From Butyrivibrio sp. (GTDB lineage Bacteria; Bacillota; Clostridia; Lachnospirales; Lachnospiraceae), in assembly GCA_024690485.1 (NCBI GenBank), contig JAILPB010000117.1:1-57294 (forward strand): a stretch of 57,294 nt of DNA. Reading direction: 5' to 3'. The notes beneath the pieces are model-generated. The model was not told the origin of the DNA. It made no database searches and saw only the letters and a program-made list of their open reading frames with translations. Positions 42,934-50,609 of the stretch are shown piece after piece (positions within the stretch are counted from its first letter, which is position 1; every line of letters starts with the position of its first letter). The position numbers were made by a program, and so were the translations under genes.

Positions 42934-43863
42934 ATGCAGACTGTAGATGTAATCATACCTACGTATAAGCCTGGGGCTGAGTTTTCGATGCTCATTGATG
43001 AGCTTGAAAAGCAGGCTTACAAAATTCAAAAAATAATAATCATAAATACAGAGAAGAGATACTTTGTGGAATCTTCCGCTATCATGGAAGTGATCGGGAA
43101 ATATGATAATATTGAAGTGTATCATATAGGCAAATCCGAATTTGACCATGGCGCTACGAGAAATAAGGGCGTAAGCCATTCAAAGGCAGATCTTTTCATT
43201 ATGATAACCCAGGATGCTGTTCCAAGAGATGCAAGCCTTGTTTCTAATCTTGTGGCAGCAGTGCAGGACGAAAAGGTGGCAGCTGCTTATGCCAGACAGT
43301 ATCCTAAATCAGACTGCAACCTTGCAGAGAGATATTCAAGGAAGTTTAATTATCCTACAGTTGAGATGACAAAGACCATCAAGGATTTGCCAAAGCTTGG
43401 TATAAAGACCTTTTTCTGTTCCAATGTATGTGCAATTTACAGAAGAGATGTCTTTGATAAGGTTGGAGGATTTTTAAACAAAGCCATATTCAACGAAGAT
43501 ATGGTTTATGCCGGAAATGCAATGTATCAGGGGTATGCTATTCGTTATGTGCCTGAAGCGGGGGTTATCCACTCACATAACTATACTTGTGCACAGCAGT
43601 TCCACAGGAATTTTGATCTGGGAGTGTCACAGACGGATCATCCTGAGATTTTCGCAGGGATAAAATCTGAAACTGAAGGAAAACGCATGGTCAGAGATAC
43701 TGTGAGACATTTCCACAGAATTGGTAAGTTTTATCTTGTTCCGCATTATATAATAATGTGTGGAAGCAGATTTTTAGGATATAAGCTCGGCAGAAATTAC
43801 AAAAAACTTCCGATAAAGTTTGTTATAGCCTGTTCTATGAACAAGGCATATTGGTTAAAATAG
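42934..43863 (+). CDS. GT2 rhamnosyltransferase-like protein
   Basis: A protein of 309 residues. It begins VDVIIPTYKPGAEFSMLIDEL and has KSEFDHGATRNKG, ITQDAVPRD with the metal aspartate region, and FCSNVCAIYRRDVFDKVGGF. This set, with FDHGxTRN and TQDAxP, is characteristic of rhamnosyltransferases acting in rhamnose-rich wall polysaccharides. AGGAG precedes ATG 42934. It follows the LCP terminator closely, so expression may depend on read-through or on a promoter that I cannot define. It lies 40 bases before an alarmone synthetase gene. Confidence 0.9.
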   Translation: MQTVDVIIPTYKPGAEFSMLIDELEKQAYKIQKIIIINTEKRYFVESSAIMEVIGKYDNIEVYHIGKSEFDHGATRNKGVSHSKADLFIMITQDAVPRDASLVSNLVAAVQDEKVAAAYARQYPKSDCNLAERYSRKFNYPTVEMTKTIKDLPKLGIKTFFCSNVCAIYRRDVFDKVGGFLNKAIFNEDMVYAGNAMYQGYAIRYVPEAGVIHSHNYTCAQQFHRNFDLGVSQTDHPEIFAGIKSETEGKRMVRDTVRHFHRIGKFYLVPHYIIMCGSRFLGYKLGRNYKKLPIKFVIACSMNKAYWLK

Positions 43864-43902
43864 ACAGTAGAGGGTTAGCTTTTATTGTATGAGGGGTATG
43901 GT

Positions 43903-44538
43903 ATGGAAAACAGATTGTCAGATGGCGATATTAAAAGTTGGGAAGAAGTTAGTCTTCTTTATAATTCAGCCTTAAAACAGATAAATACAAAAATTGAGAT
44001 ATTGAACGATGAGTTTCAGGAGGTTCATAGGTATAATCCTATCGAGCATATAAAGTCCAGAATTAAGACTCCTGAAAGCATCGTGAAAAAGCTTCGCAGA
44101 CATGGGTATGAATCTACCCTTGAGAATATGATGAAGTACGTAAATGATATTGCGGGAATCCGCATTATCTGTTCATTTACTTCAGACATATATAGAATTG
44201 CTGATATGATCAGCAACCAGAAGGATATTAAGGTTCTGACCATTAAGGATTATATTATGAATCCCAAGACCAGCGGCTATCGCAGCTATCATATGATCGT
44301 AGCTGTTCCGGTATATCTGTCTGATCACGCTGCAGAAGTTAAGGTGGAAGTTCAGATAAGAACTGTAGCCATGGATTTCTGGGCAAGTCTCGAGCATAAG
44401 ATTCAGTACAAATTCGAAACAAAGGCACCTGCGAATATCAAAGCCCAGCTTTTTGAGTGTGCGAGAATGGTTGCGGAACTTGATGAGAGAATGCTTTCTC
44501 TTAACGATGAGATTCAGACTATTTCAGTACAGGACTAA
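43903..44538 (+). CDS. Small alarmone synthetase, RelQ/YjbM type
   Basis: A cytoplasmic protein of 211 residues that makes (p)ppGpp from ATP and GDP or GTP. ATG 43903 has GAGGGG six bases upstream, better than TTG 43885. It has only the synthetase domain: RIKTPESIVKKLRRHG, VNDIAGIRIICSF, the substrate motif SGYRSYH, and EVQIRTVAMDFWASLEHKI. There is no HD hydrolase, TGS or ACT domain, as expected for RelQ. Its place in a wall polysaccharide operon suggests a link between surface synthesis and stress or growth state, but such genes are also found unlinked. Confidence 0.93.
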   Translation: MENRLSDGDIKSWEEVSLLYNSALKQINTKIEILNDEFQEVHRYNPIEHIKSRIKTPESIVKKLRRHGYESTLENMMKYVNDIAGIRIICSFTSDIYRIADMISNQKDIKVLTIKDYIMNPKTSGYRSYHMIVAVPVYLSDHAAEVKVEVQIRTVAMDFWASLEHKIQYKFETKAPANIKAQLFECARMVAELDERMLSLNDEIQTISVQD

Positions 44539-44562
44539 TTATTTAGCCCATTAATGAGGAGT

Positions 44563-44588
44563 GCCCGAGCATCTTACGACACCCGGGC
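44563..44588 (+). terminator. Weak hairpin after relQ-like gene
   Basis: GCCCG (44563-44567) pairs with CGGGC (44584-44588) around a 16-base loop, followed by an A-rich stretch and no T-run. The 289-base gap 44539-44827 is otherwise AT-rich with no firm promoter; TATAAG at 44790 and TATAGT at 44802 are possible -10 boxes without matching -35 boxes. Confidence 0.3.
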
Positions 44589-44827
44589 TATTATGAAAAA
44601 ATTTATCTATCTTTCGGAGCTACTTTTTAAGAGCTTCGCGTGTTTAGATTAATTCCTTAACACATGTATAATTCTAACAATCAATTATTAACAAAATATG
44701 AATAAAGTTTAAACAGATAGTTAATACTCACAAAAGAATGCTGGATTAAAATGAATTATTGTGCGAAATGCATAAATGGTGTAACCTTGTATAAGATGTT
44801 CTATAGTATATCCAGGCGGGAGGACTT

Positions 44828-45316
44828 ATGGAAAACTTAATGGGAAAGATAGCTGAGAAACTTAGCGCACAGGAAATGATCAAGGCGAATACAGCTGCCG
44901 AGGCTGCTCATCGTGAACAGCTTGAGAAGCAGAATAAACAATATGAGGAGGAACTTAAAGTTCTTCGTCAAAATGCCCAAATGCTTGAGCAGAGCATCAA
45001 GGATATGAAGGAAGAAATGGAACAGCGTTTTGATAAGAGTGATGAAGCTACCCATGATGTAGGTGTGCGTATATATAGAAATGTTCAGGCTTCCGTAGCA
45101 GATGAACAGCAAAAACAATTGGATGAGATCAGAGATGATCTAAAGAGACAGATGGATTCTTTGAGAAAAGAATTCACAGTAATGACTGATAAGATAAATG
45201 CTATAAAAATAGTACCTACAAAACAAAAAGGGCTCATTCCTCTTATGATCATAGCTATATTGTTATCAGGCGCGAATTTAGTACTATTTATACTCAAAAT
45301 GTTAGGTTTGGTTTAA
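44828..45316 (+). CDS. Coiled-coil protein with C-terminal membrane anchor
   Basis: A protein of 162 residues, unknown function. Residues 15-70 and 90-125 are heptad-rich and charged, predicting a long coiled coil (for example EEELKVLRQNAQMLEQSI). Residues 139-160 are one hydrophobic helix, so the protein is tail-anchored with the coil in the cytoplasm. There is no signal peptide. GGGAGG lies before ATG 44828. It ends 3 bases before the M23 peptidase gene, so the two are co-expressed; it might position or regulate a wall enzyme from inside, which is inference. Confidence 0.75.
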   Translation: MENLMGKIAEKLSAQEMIKANTAAEAAHREQLEKQNKQYEEELKVLRQNAQMLEQSIKDMKEEMEQRFDKSDEATHDVGVRIYRNVQASVADEQQKQLDEIRDDLKRQMDSLRKEFTVMTDKINAIKIVPTKQKGLIPLMIIAILLSGANLVLFILKMLGLV

Positions 45317-45319
45317 AGA

Positions 45320-46897
45320 ATGAAGTTTTTTGGACATAAAAAATTTAGGATTGCATTATTAAAAGGGGCTATAATAGCTTCTGCTTTGTGGCTTATTTTT
45401 ATACTGCCTATTTTCAGTCCGGTTCAAAATACCGGAAACAACATGTTTAAAGTAACGCTTAACGGAACATATGTGGGAACACTTGGATCCGAGCAGGCTG
45501 CATACAAGTGTCTGACTTATGCCAGAAGAAAACTGGCTGAAGCCAGCGAAGAACTTGTAATGGCTGAAGCAGAGCTCTCACTTGAGGGCGAGGAAGTTCT
45601 TTTTGGACAGGTTGATAAAAAGCAGGATGTTAGAAAGAACATGCTGGAAGTCCTTAAGAATAGTATTCAGACAACCCTTGAGCGCTCCTATACAGTAAAA
45701 ATAAACAAATACTCAGTTAACCTTGCAAGTAAAGATGACGTATTTAAGCTTCTTCAGACTGCACTTTCAAAGTATGATACTGAGAATGAATATGTGGTCG
45801 ACCTTGTGACAGACTCTGATAGAGAAGTTAACGTTCTTACTTCCCAGATAGAGTCAGTAAAGGAAGTGGAGGAAGAGGCTCAGGCAATTGCTCTTCCGGA
45901 AGCCGGAATCGACCAGGCTATAGATGAGATTTTTAAAGAGATTGAGCCTGTTATTAATGAAAAGGATTTTGACGACTATAAGCTTGGACTTATGAGCATA
46001 GGTTTTGGTGACAAAGTCGAAGTCGTTGAAAGCTTTTTACCTGTTTCTGAAATAACAGATATAAATACAGCTATTGATGAAGTTACTAAGGATAAGGAAA
46101 CAAACCAGATTTACGAGATAAAGTCCGGAGACACTCTTGGACTTATTGCCGAAAACTTTGGCCTTTCACTTGATGACCTTGTTGCTATGAATGAGACTAT
46201 AGATACAGCCGAATCCACAATCCGTGTGGGAGATGAGATCATAGTAACAGTGCCGGAGCCTGAGCTTACTGTCGAATATACAAGACAGGAGTATTATGAA
46301 GAAGACTACGAGGCTGATGTTATCTATATAGATAATGATTCTTGGTACACTACAAGGCAGGAAGTTGTACAGGAACCTTCAGCTGGACATAGAAAAGTTG
46401 TAGCTAAGATAAGCTATGAGAATAACAGCGAAAAAGAAAGAGATATTCAGAAAGAAGAAGTAACCTACGAGGCAGTTCCCAAGATTGTTGAGCGAGGAAC
46501 TATAGTACCTCCTACATATATCAAACCTATTTCCGGAGGAAGACTTACTTCCGGTTTTGGTAAGAGAAAAGCACCTACTAAGGGAGCAAGTTCTTTCCAT
46601 AAAGGAATAGACTGGGCTACACCTGTTGGAACAGCTGTAATGGCTTCTAACGGAGGCGTTGTAACGAGAGCAGGTTGGGGACGCGGCTACGGTTATGTTG
46701 TTTACATAAGCCACTCTGATGGCAGAGAGACCAGATATGGTCATTTGTCAAAGATACTTGTAAAGCCCGGACAGTCGGTATCCCAGGGACAGAAGATTGC
46801 CCTTAGTGGAAATACCGGTGTAAGTACCGGTGCACACTTGCATTTCGAGATACTTATTAACGGTAGTCAGGTCAACCCGCTCAACTATCTCAACTAA
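45320..46897 (+). CDS. LysM, G5 and M23 domain peptidoglycan endopeptidase
   Basis: A protein of 525 residues. An N-terminal helix (about 13-33) serves as signal anchor. A mixed charged region follows, then a LysM domain near 270-315 (YEIKSGDTLGLIAENFGLS), a G5 domain near 320-395 (YEAVPKIVERGT at its end), and a LytM/M23 catalytic domain in the last 120 residues. The zinc ligands are in HKGID and HLHFE, both intact. It should cut peptide cross-links in the wall outside the cell. The composition resembles DipM/SpoIIQ-like and other Lachnospiraceae M23 proteins. ATG 45320 lies 3 bases after the preceding stop. Confidence 0.92.
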   Translation: MKFFGHKKFRIALLKGAIIASALWLIFILPIFSPVQNTGNNMFKVTLNGTYVGTLGSEQAAYKCLTYARRKLAEASEELVMAEAELSLEGEEVLFGQVDKKQDVRKNMLEVLKNSIQTTLERSYTVKINKYSVNLASKDDVFKLLQTALSKYDTENEYVVDLVTDSDREVNVLTSQIESVKEVEEEAQAIALPEAGIDQAIDEIFKEIEPVINEKDFDDYKLGLMSIGFGDKVEVVESFLPVSEITDINTAIDEVTKDKETNQIYEIKSGDTLGLIAENFGLSLDDLVAMNETIDTAESTIRVGDEIIVTVPEPELTVEYTRQEYYEEDYEADVIYIDNDSWYTTRQEVVQEPSAGHRKVVAKISYENNSEKERDIQKEEVTYEAVPKIVERGTIVPPTYIKPISGGRLTSGFGKRKAPTKGASSFHKGIDWATPVGTAVMASNGGVVTRAGWGRGYGYVVYISHSDGRETRYGHLSKILVKPGQSVSQGQKIALSGNTGVSTGAHLHFEILINGSQVNPLNYLN

Positions 46898-46908
46898 TTG
46901 GGCGCAAT

Positions 46909-46937
46909 TTTACAAATGGGTATATTTGTGGTATAAC
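46909..46937 (+). promoter_or_regulatory. Promoter for murA
   Basis: TTTACA (46909-46914) and TATAAC (46932-46937) are spaced by 17 bases, and TGG directly before the -10 gives an extended -10. The ATG is 60 bases downstream. Confidence 0.72.
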
Positions 46938-46997
46938 TTTACCCGTTAGCATGTTTAATGGAGATTTTATTCACAAAGGCGTGAATAGAGAGATAAT

Positions 46998-48290
46998 ATG
47001 GAAAAATATGTAATTAAAGGTGGAACTCCGCTCGTTGGCGAAGTTGAGATTGGTGGTGCTAAGAACGCAGCACTTCCAATACTTGCCGCTTCAACAATGA
47101 CGAATGAAACCGTATACATTGATAATATGCCCGACGAAGCAGATACAAATGTTATGCTCCAGGCAATGGAGAGCATAGGTGTAATTGTAGAGCGCACCGG
47201 TAGACATTCAGTTAAGATCAATGCTTCACAGGTCAGAACATATACTGTAGAGAACGAGTACATTAAAAAGATAAGAGCTTCTTATTACATGATCGGTGCA
47301 TTCCTTGGCAAGTACAAGAATGCTCAGGTAGTAATACCCGGTGGATGTAATATAGGACTTAGACCTATTGATCAGCATATTAAAGGATTTACAGCACTTG
47401 GAGCCAATGTAACTATTGAGCATGGCCTTATCAGTGCACAGGCTGATAACCTTGTGGCCAGCCACATATATCTTGATATAGCAAGCGTAGGTGCTACCAT
47501 CAATATTATGATGGCTGCTTCTATGGCTGAGGGTAAGACTATTATTGAGAACGCTGCCAAGGAGCCTCATGTAGTTGACCTTGCTAACTTCTTAAACAGT
47601 ATGGGTGCTGATATCAAGGGCGCAGGTACTGACGTGATTAGAATTAAAGGCGTGGAGAAGCTCCACGGAACAGAATATACAATTATTCCTGACCAGATTG
47701 AAGCAGGCACATTTATGATGGCTGCGGCAGCAACTAAGGGCGACGTTACAATTAAAAACGTTATCCCTAAGCACTTAGAGTCAATTAGTGCAAAACTTAT
47801 CGAGATGGGTTGTCAGGTTCTTGAATCAGATGATGCCGTAAGAGTTGTAGCTACAAAGCGTATGCGTGGATGCCATGTAAAAACTCTTCCCTATCCCGGA
47901 TATCCCACAGATATGCAGCCCCAGATTACAGTTGTTTTGGGCCTTGCAAGTGGCATAAGCCTTGTGACAGAGTCTCTTTTTGAGAATCGTTTCAAGTATG
48001 TAGACGAGCTTACCAGAATGGGAGCTAATATTAAGGTTGAAGGAAGCACCGCAATTATTGAAGGTGTTGATACATATACAGGAGCTGAGCTTGCAGCCCC
48101 TGACCTTAGAGCAGGAGCAGCCCTTGTTATCGCAGGACTTACTGCTGAAGGATTTACTACTGTAGAAGATATCAGATATATCGAGAGAGGATACGAAGAC
48201 TTTGATATAAAGCTCAGAGAACTTGGTGCTCAGATAGAAAAAGTCGATACAGATCGCGATCTTCAGAAATTCAAATTAAAGTTTGCGTAA
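46998..48290 (+). CDS. murA: UDP-N-acetylglucosamine 1-carboxyvinyltransferase
   Basis: A protein of 430 residues catalysing the first committed step of peptidoglycan synthesis, transfer of enolpyruvate from PEP to UDP-GlcNAc. It begins KGGTPLVGEVEIGGAKNAALPILAAS, with the substrate lysine and asparagine. The reactive cysteine, target of fosfomycin, is Cys117 in PGGCNIGLRPIDQHI. FPTDMQPQ-like sequence (YPTDMQPQITV) and DLRAGAALVIAGL are further family blocks. It has its own promoter and terminator. Many Firmicutes have two MurA copies; which one this is cannot be said. Confidence 0.96.
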   Translation: MEKYVIKGGTPLVGEVEIGGAKNAALPILAASTMTNETVYIDNMPDEADTNVMLQAMESIGVIVERTGRHSVKINASQVRTYTVENEYIKKIRASYYMIGAFLGKYKNAQVVIPGGCNIGLRPIDQHIKGFTALGANVTIEHGLISAQADNLVASHIYLDIASVGATINIMMAASMAEGKTIIENAAKEPHVVDLANFLNSMGADIKGAGTDVIRIKGVEKLHGTEYTIIPDQIEAGTFMMAAAATKGDVTIKNVIPKHLESISAKLIEMGCQVLESDDAVRVVATKRMRGCHVKTLPYPGYPTDMQPQITVVLGLASGISLVTESLFENRFKYVDELTRMGANIKVEGSTAIIEGVDTYTGAELAAPDLRAGAALVIAGLTAEGFTTVEDIRYIERGYEDFDIKLRELGAQIEKVDTDRDLQKFKLKFA

Positions 48291-48319
48291 AAAGATGTGC
48301 CTTGTGGCACATCTTTTTT
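48291..48319. terminator. Bidirectional intrinsic terminator between murA and the HD-GYP gene
   Basis: AAAGATGTGCC (48291-48301) pairs with GGCACATCTTT (48306-48316) around TTGT. A T-run follows in the plus direction, and the A-run before it gives a T-run in the minus direction, so both converging genes can use it. Confidence 0.88.
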
Positions 48320-48360
48320 ATGATATAGGAAATTTCTCCGAAATTCCTATATCATAAAAA
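48315..48360. repeat. Second AT-rich hairpin in the convergent gap
   Basis: TATGATATAGGA (48319-48330) pairs with TCCTATATCATA (48345-48356); the flanking T and A runs can extend the stem and ATTTC/GAAAT adds an inner part. It overlaps the T-run of the murA terminator, so the two hairpins cannot both use all their bases. Confidence 0.7.
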
Positions 48361-48379
48361 GCGCTCCGCTAAAAAACCT

Positions 48380-49456
48380 TTAAATGATTTGAGCTATGAA
48401 TAGCTCAGGATGCTCAGCAAGATCCAGGTATTCATTTCCAATTTTGATTGTAGGGCGGGAGAGATGATCTCTGTTTATATAGATGATTTCACCTTCCCTG
48501 CCGTCGTTTAATCTAACCTTGTTTAGAAGATAAGTGTTAACTATATTCTGCAAAAATGTCATTATGGCATTAGTGTCGTAGCGCTGCAGACCTTCCGATT
48601 CAAATAATTCAATGGCCATAAAAGGACAAAGAGGTTCACGGTAAACTCTTGCTGAAGTCATGGCGTCGTAAACATCAGCTATCGCAACACATTTAGCGTA
48701 GAAATCAATCTGTGGACCTTTGAGCCTGTTAGGATATCCGCTGCCGTCGCATCTTTCATGATGCATAAGGGCGGCATTTTTTACGTGATCGCTTACATTT
48801 AGATCAGTGAGGATCATATATCCTTGCGCCGGATGAGTCTGGACAATTTCATATTCATTTGTTGTAAGATCGGTAGGCTTAGAAATGATCTCGCTTGGAA
48901 TGAGCATTTTTCCGATATCATGTAAAAGTCCGCACTCGGTCAGAATAAGAGTGTCTTCTTCGCCCATTTTCAGCCACTGTCCCATGATATTACAGATCAT
49001 TGCTACACTTACACAGTGAACATAGGTAGCGTCATCATAAGTTCTTAGACTATGAAGCATATCGAAAAGATTAGATGAAGTATTACTCTTTTTTACCAGT
49101 TCATATATTGGAGTGATAATCGAATTGATGTCAAAGTTCTCTTTGTTGTTTATCAGTTCTTCGATTCCGGACTTAAACTTTGATGCGCAACTTTCAAAAT
49201 CTTCCTTAAATTCCTGGAATTCCTTTGTTTGCCTGAGCCGTGAAGCATAGGAATCATTTTCGTCTTCTGAGGGAAGCATCTCTTCCGGCGGATCTTCCAC
49301 AAGAACATTTAAGACAGAATAAAAAGAAAGCTTGGTAATTGCCTGGTTGTCGAGAACAGTACCTTTTGGCAATACAAGCTGGTTATTATTATAAGCATAT
49401 ACGTTGTCCGACAAAATCATGCCGGGCACAAGTTTTTTCACAATAAGCCTTTTCAT
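48380..49456 (-). CDS. HD-GYP domain protein, probable c-di-GMP phosphodiesterase
   Basis: A protein of about 358 residues. ATG 49456 has GAGG six bases upstream; a longer reading from 49531 crosses a terminator hairpin. Residues 1-60 form a small N-terminal domain (MKRLIVKKLVPGMILSDNVY) often seen before HD-GYP domains. The catalytic domain has LLHDIGKMLIP, then HHERCDGSGYPNRLKG, the diagnostic HHExxDGxGYP motif, and AIADVYDAMTSARVYREP. All metal ligands appear present. It should hydrolyse cyclic di-GMP to pGpG or GMP. No GGDEF or receiver domain is attached, so the input signal is unknown. Confidence 0.9.
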   Translation of the reverse strand: MKRLIVKKLVPGMILSDNVYAYNNNQLVLPKGTVLDNQAITKLSFYSVLNVLVEDPPEEMLPSEDENDSYASRLRQTKEFQEFKEDFESCASKFKSGIEELINNKENFDINSIITPIYELVKKSNTSSNLFDMLHSLRTYDDATYVHCVSVAMICNIMGQWLKMGEEDTLILTECGLLHDIGKMLIPSEIISKPTDLTTNEYEIVQTHPAQGYMILTDLNVSDHVKNAALMHHERCDGSGYPNRLKGPQIDFYAKCVAIADVYDAMTSARVYREPLCPFMAIELFESEGLQRYDTNAIMTFLQNIVNTYLLNKVRLNDGREGEIIYINRDHLSRPTIKIGNEYLDLAEHPELFIAQII

Positions 49457-49469
49457 AGCTGCCTCATTT

Positions 49470-49498
49470 GTTATAAAAAACCGTAAAAAATTGCTCAA
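49470..49498 (-). promoter_or_regulatory. Promoter for the HD-GYP gene
   Basis: On the minus strand TTGAGC (forward 49493-49498) and TATAAC (forward 49470-49475) are spaced by 17 bases. The -35 box lies inside the downstream arm of the ribU terminator hairpin. The start codon is 14 bases from the -10, giving a very short leader that still holds GAGG. Confidence 0.5.
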
Positions 49499-49520
49499 CT
49501 TTATATTAAGTTGAGCAATT
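49485..49520 (-). terminator. Intrinsic terminator after ribU
   Basis: AATTGCTCAACTT (49489-49501) and AAGTTGAGCAATT (49508-49520) form a perfect 13-pair stem with a six-base loop. Read on the minus strand it is followed by a T-run. Confidence 0.85.
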
Positions 49521-49571
49521 CTAAAAGTCAATAAATGCAGTTATAATCAGCTATTAAAAAAACATAAACAA

Positions 49572-50327
49572 TTAAGCTTCCTGTCTTTTGGGAGCTCTGA
49601 CTGTTATATTCTTGAGAATAGGACTGAGCTTTTTGTATACAGCAACAGTAATAAAGCTAATAAGCGATCCCTTAATGAGATTAAGAGGAGCAACAGCGAA
49701 AAGCACGAAAGTTCCAAGGTTTGTGATAGCTGGATTTACAGCTGTTCCCATGCCTATAAGGGCATCCATTGGCATTCCGTAAAGGGCAGCAAATGCAGGA
49801 AGAAGATAGAACGCATTAAGTGAACTTCCAACAATAGTAATGATAAGTGTTGCTACCAGGCAGGAAATAAGTGCAGTCTTTCTTGTCTTCTTGAAAAGAT
49901 AAAGAACTGAAGCAGGAAGCACATAGCTGCAACCAACTACAAAGTTTGCAAGCTCTCCTACGAAAGCAGTTGCTGTTCCGCGAAGTACAAGTTCAAGCAA
50001 GATCTTGATAAACTCGATCATTACACCGGTCATGGGACCAAATGCAAATCCGCCTATTACAGCAGGAAGATCTGACATATCAAGCTTATAGAAGCTTGGT
50101 GCAAAGGGGAGCGGTACTTCTATCATCATAAGTACTACTGAAATAGCTGAAAATACACCGATAACTACCATTTTTCTTGTAGTCATTCTGCTGACTTCGT
50201 CACCTGTTTTCTTGGAAACAAGGACCTCAGCGATTCTTGCAAGCACAAACATGGCAAGAATCAGCAATCCGAACACTATAACATATGCAGTGTTCTCCGC
50301 GATTGAAGTTATTAAGTTGTTGTTCAT
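49572..50327 (-). CDS. ribU: Riboflavin ECF transporter S component
   Basis: A membrane protein of about 251 residues that binds riboflavin for the energy-coupling factor transporter. ATG 50327 has AGGAGGG about ten bases upstream; a longer reading frame from 50408 would begin inside the riboswitch and is rejected. Helix 1 is at about 10-30. The family segment MTTRKMVVIGVFSAIS leads to PFAPSFYKLDMSDLPAVIGGFAFGP, characteristic of RibU. Four further helices follow. The EcfA and EcfT parts are not in the window. An FMN riboswitch controls it, which strongly supports the substrate. Confidence 0.92.
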   Translation of the reverse strand: MNNNLITSIAENTAYVIVFGLLILAMFVLARIAEVLVSKKTGDEVSRMTTRKMVVIGVFSAISVVLMMIEVPLPFAPSFYKLDMSDLPAVIGGFAFGPMTGVMIEFIKILLELVLRGTATAFVGELANFVVGCSYVLPASVLYLFKKTRKTALISCLVATLIITIVGSSLNAFYLLPAFAALYGMPMDALIGMGTAVNPAITNLGTFVLFAVAPLNLIKGSLISFITVAVYKKLSPILKNITVRAPKRQEA

Positions 50328-50405
50328 TGGGTTTTCCCTCCTATGGAATAAAATATTATTCTCGGGGAAGATTGCTGAATTACATAATGAAATTGTAATA
50401 AGACA

Positions 50406-50531
50406 CATCTTCTACCATCCAGACTTTACTGTCGGTTTTGGAATCTCACCAAATCTGCCACCATAAGCAGCTCGCGGACTACGTTTGAAACGATCACCGC
50501 CGGTAGGGAATTTCACCCTGCCCCGAAGATT
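50406..50531 (-). promoter_or_regulatory. FMN riboswitch (RFN element)
   Basis: Read on the minus strand, the region has all conserved blocks: CTTCGGGGCAGGGTGAAATT, CCCTACCGGCGGT, AGTCCGCGAGC, GGTGAGATTCC, AACCGACAGTAAAGTC and TGGATG, closed by the P1 helix of ATCTTC with GAAGAT. It binds FMN and normally lowers expression of riboflavin genes. Downstream, a second copy of ATCTTC followed by CCC (forward 50364-50372) could compete for the P1 strand or pair with the ribosome binding site, so control is probably at translation. Confidence 0.96.
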
Positions 50532-50545
50532 TTGTTACAATACAC

Positions 50546-50573
50546 ATTATATAGCATATTGACATCTAGTCAA
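50546..50573 (-). promoter_or_regulatory. Promoter for the FMN riboswitch and ribU
   Basis: On the minus strand TTGACT (forward 50568-50573) and TATAAT (forward 50546-50551) are spaced by 16 bases, about 15 bases before the start of the aptamer. Confidence 0.8.
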
Positions 50574-50609
50574 CTTGCTTTTTTAAGGAGGCTGGAATAA
50601 TCTAATAAT

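Noticed and set aside
50328..50408. Upstream extension of RibU
   Set aside because: It begins inside the FMN aptamer; ATG 50327 follows AGGAGGG.
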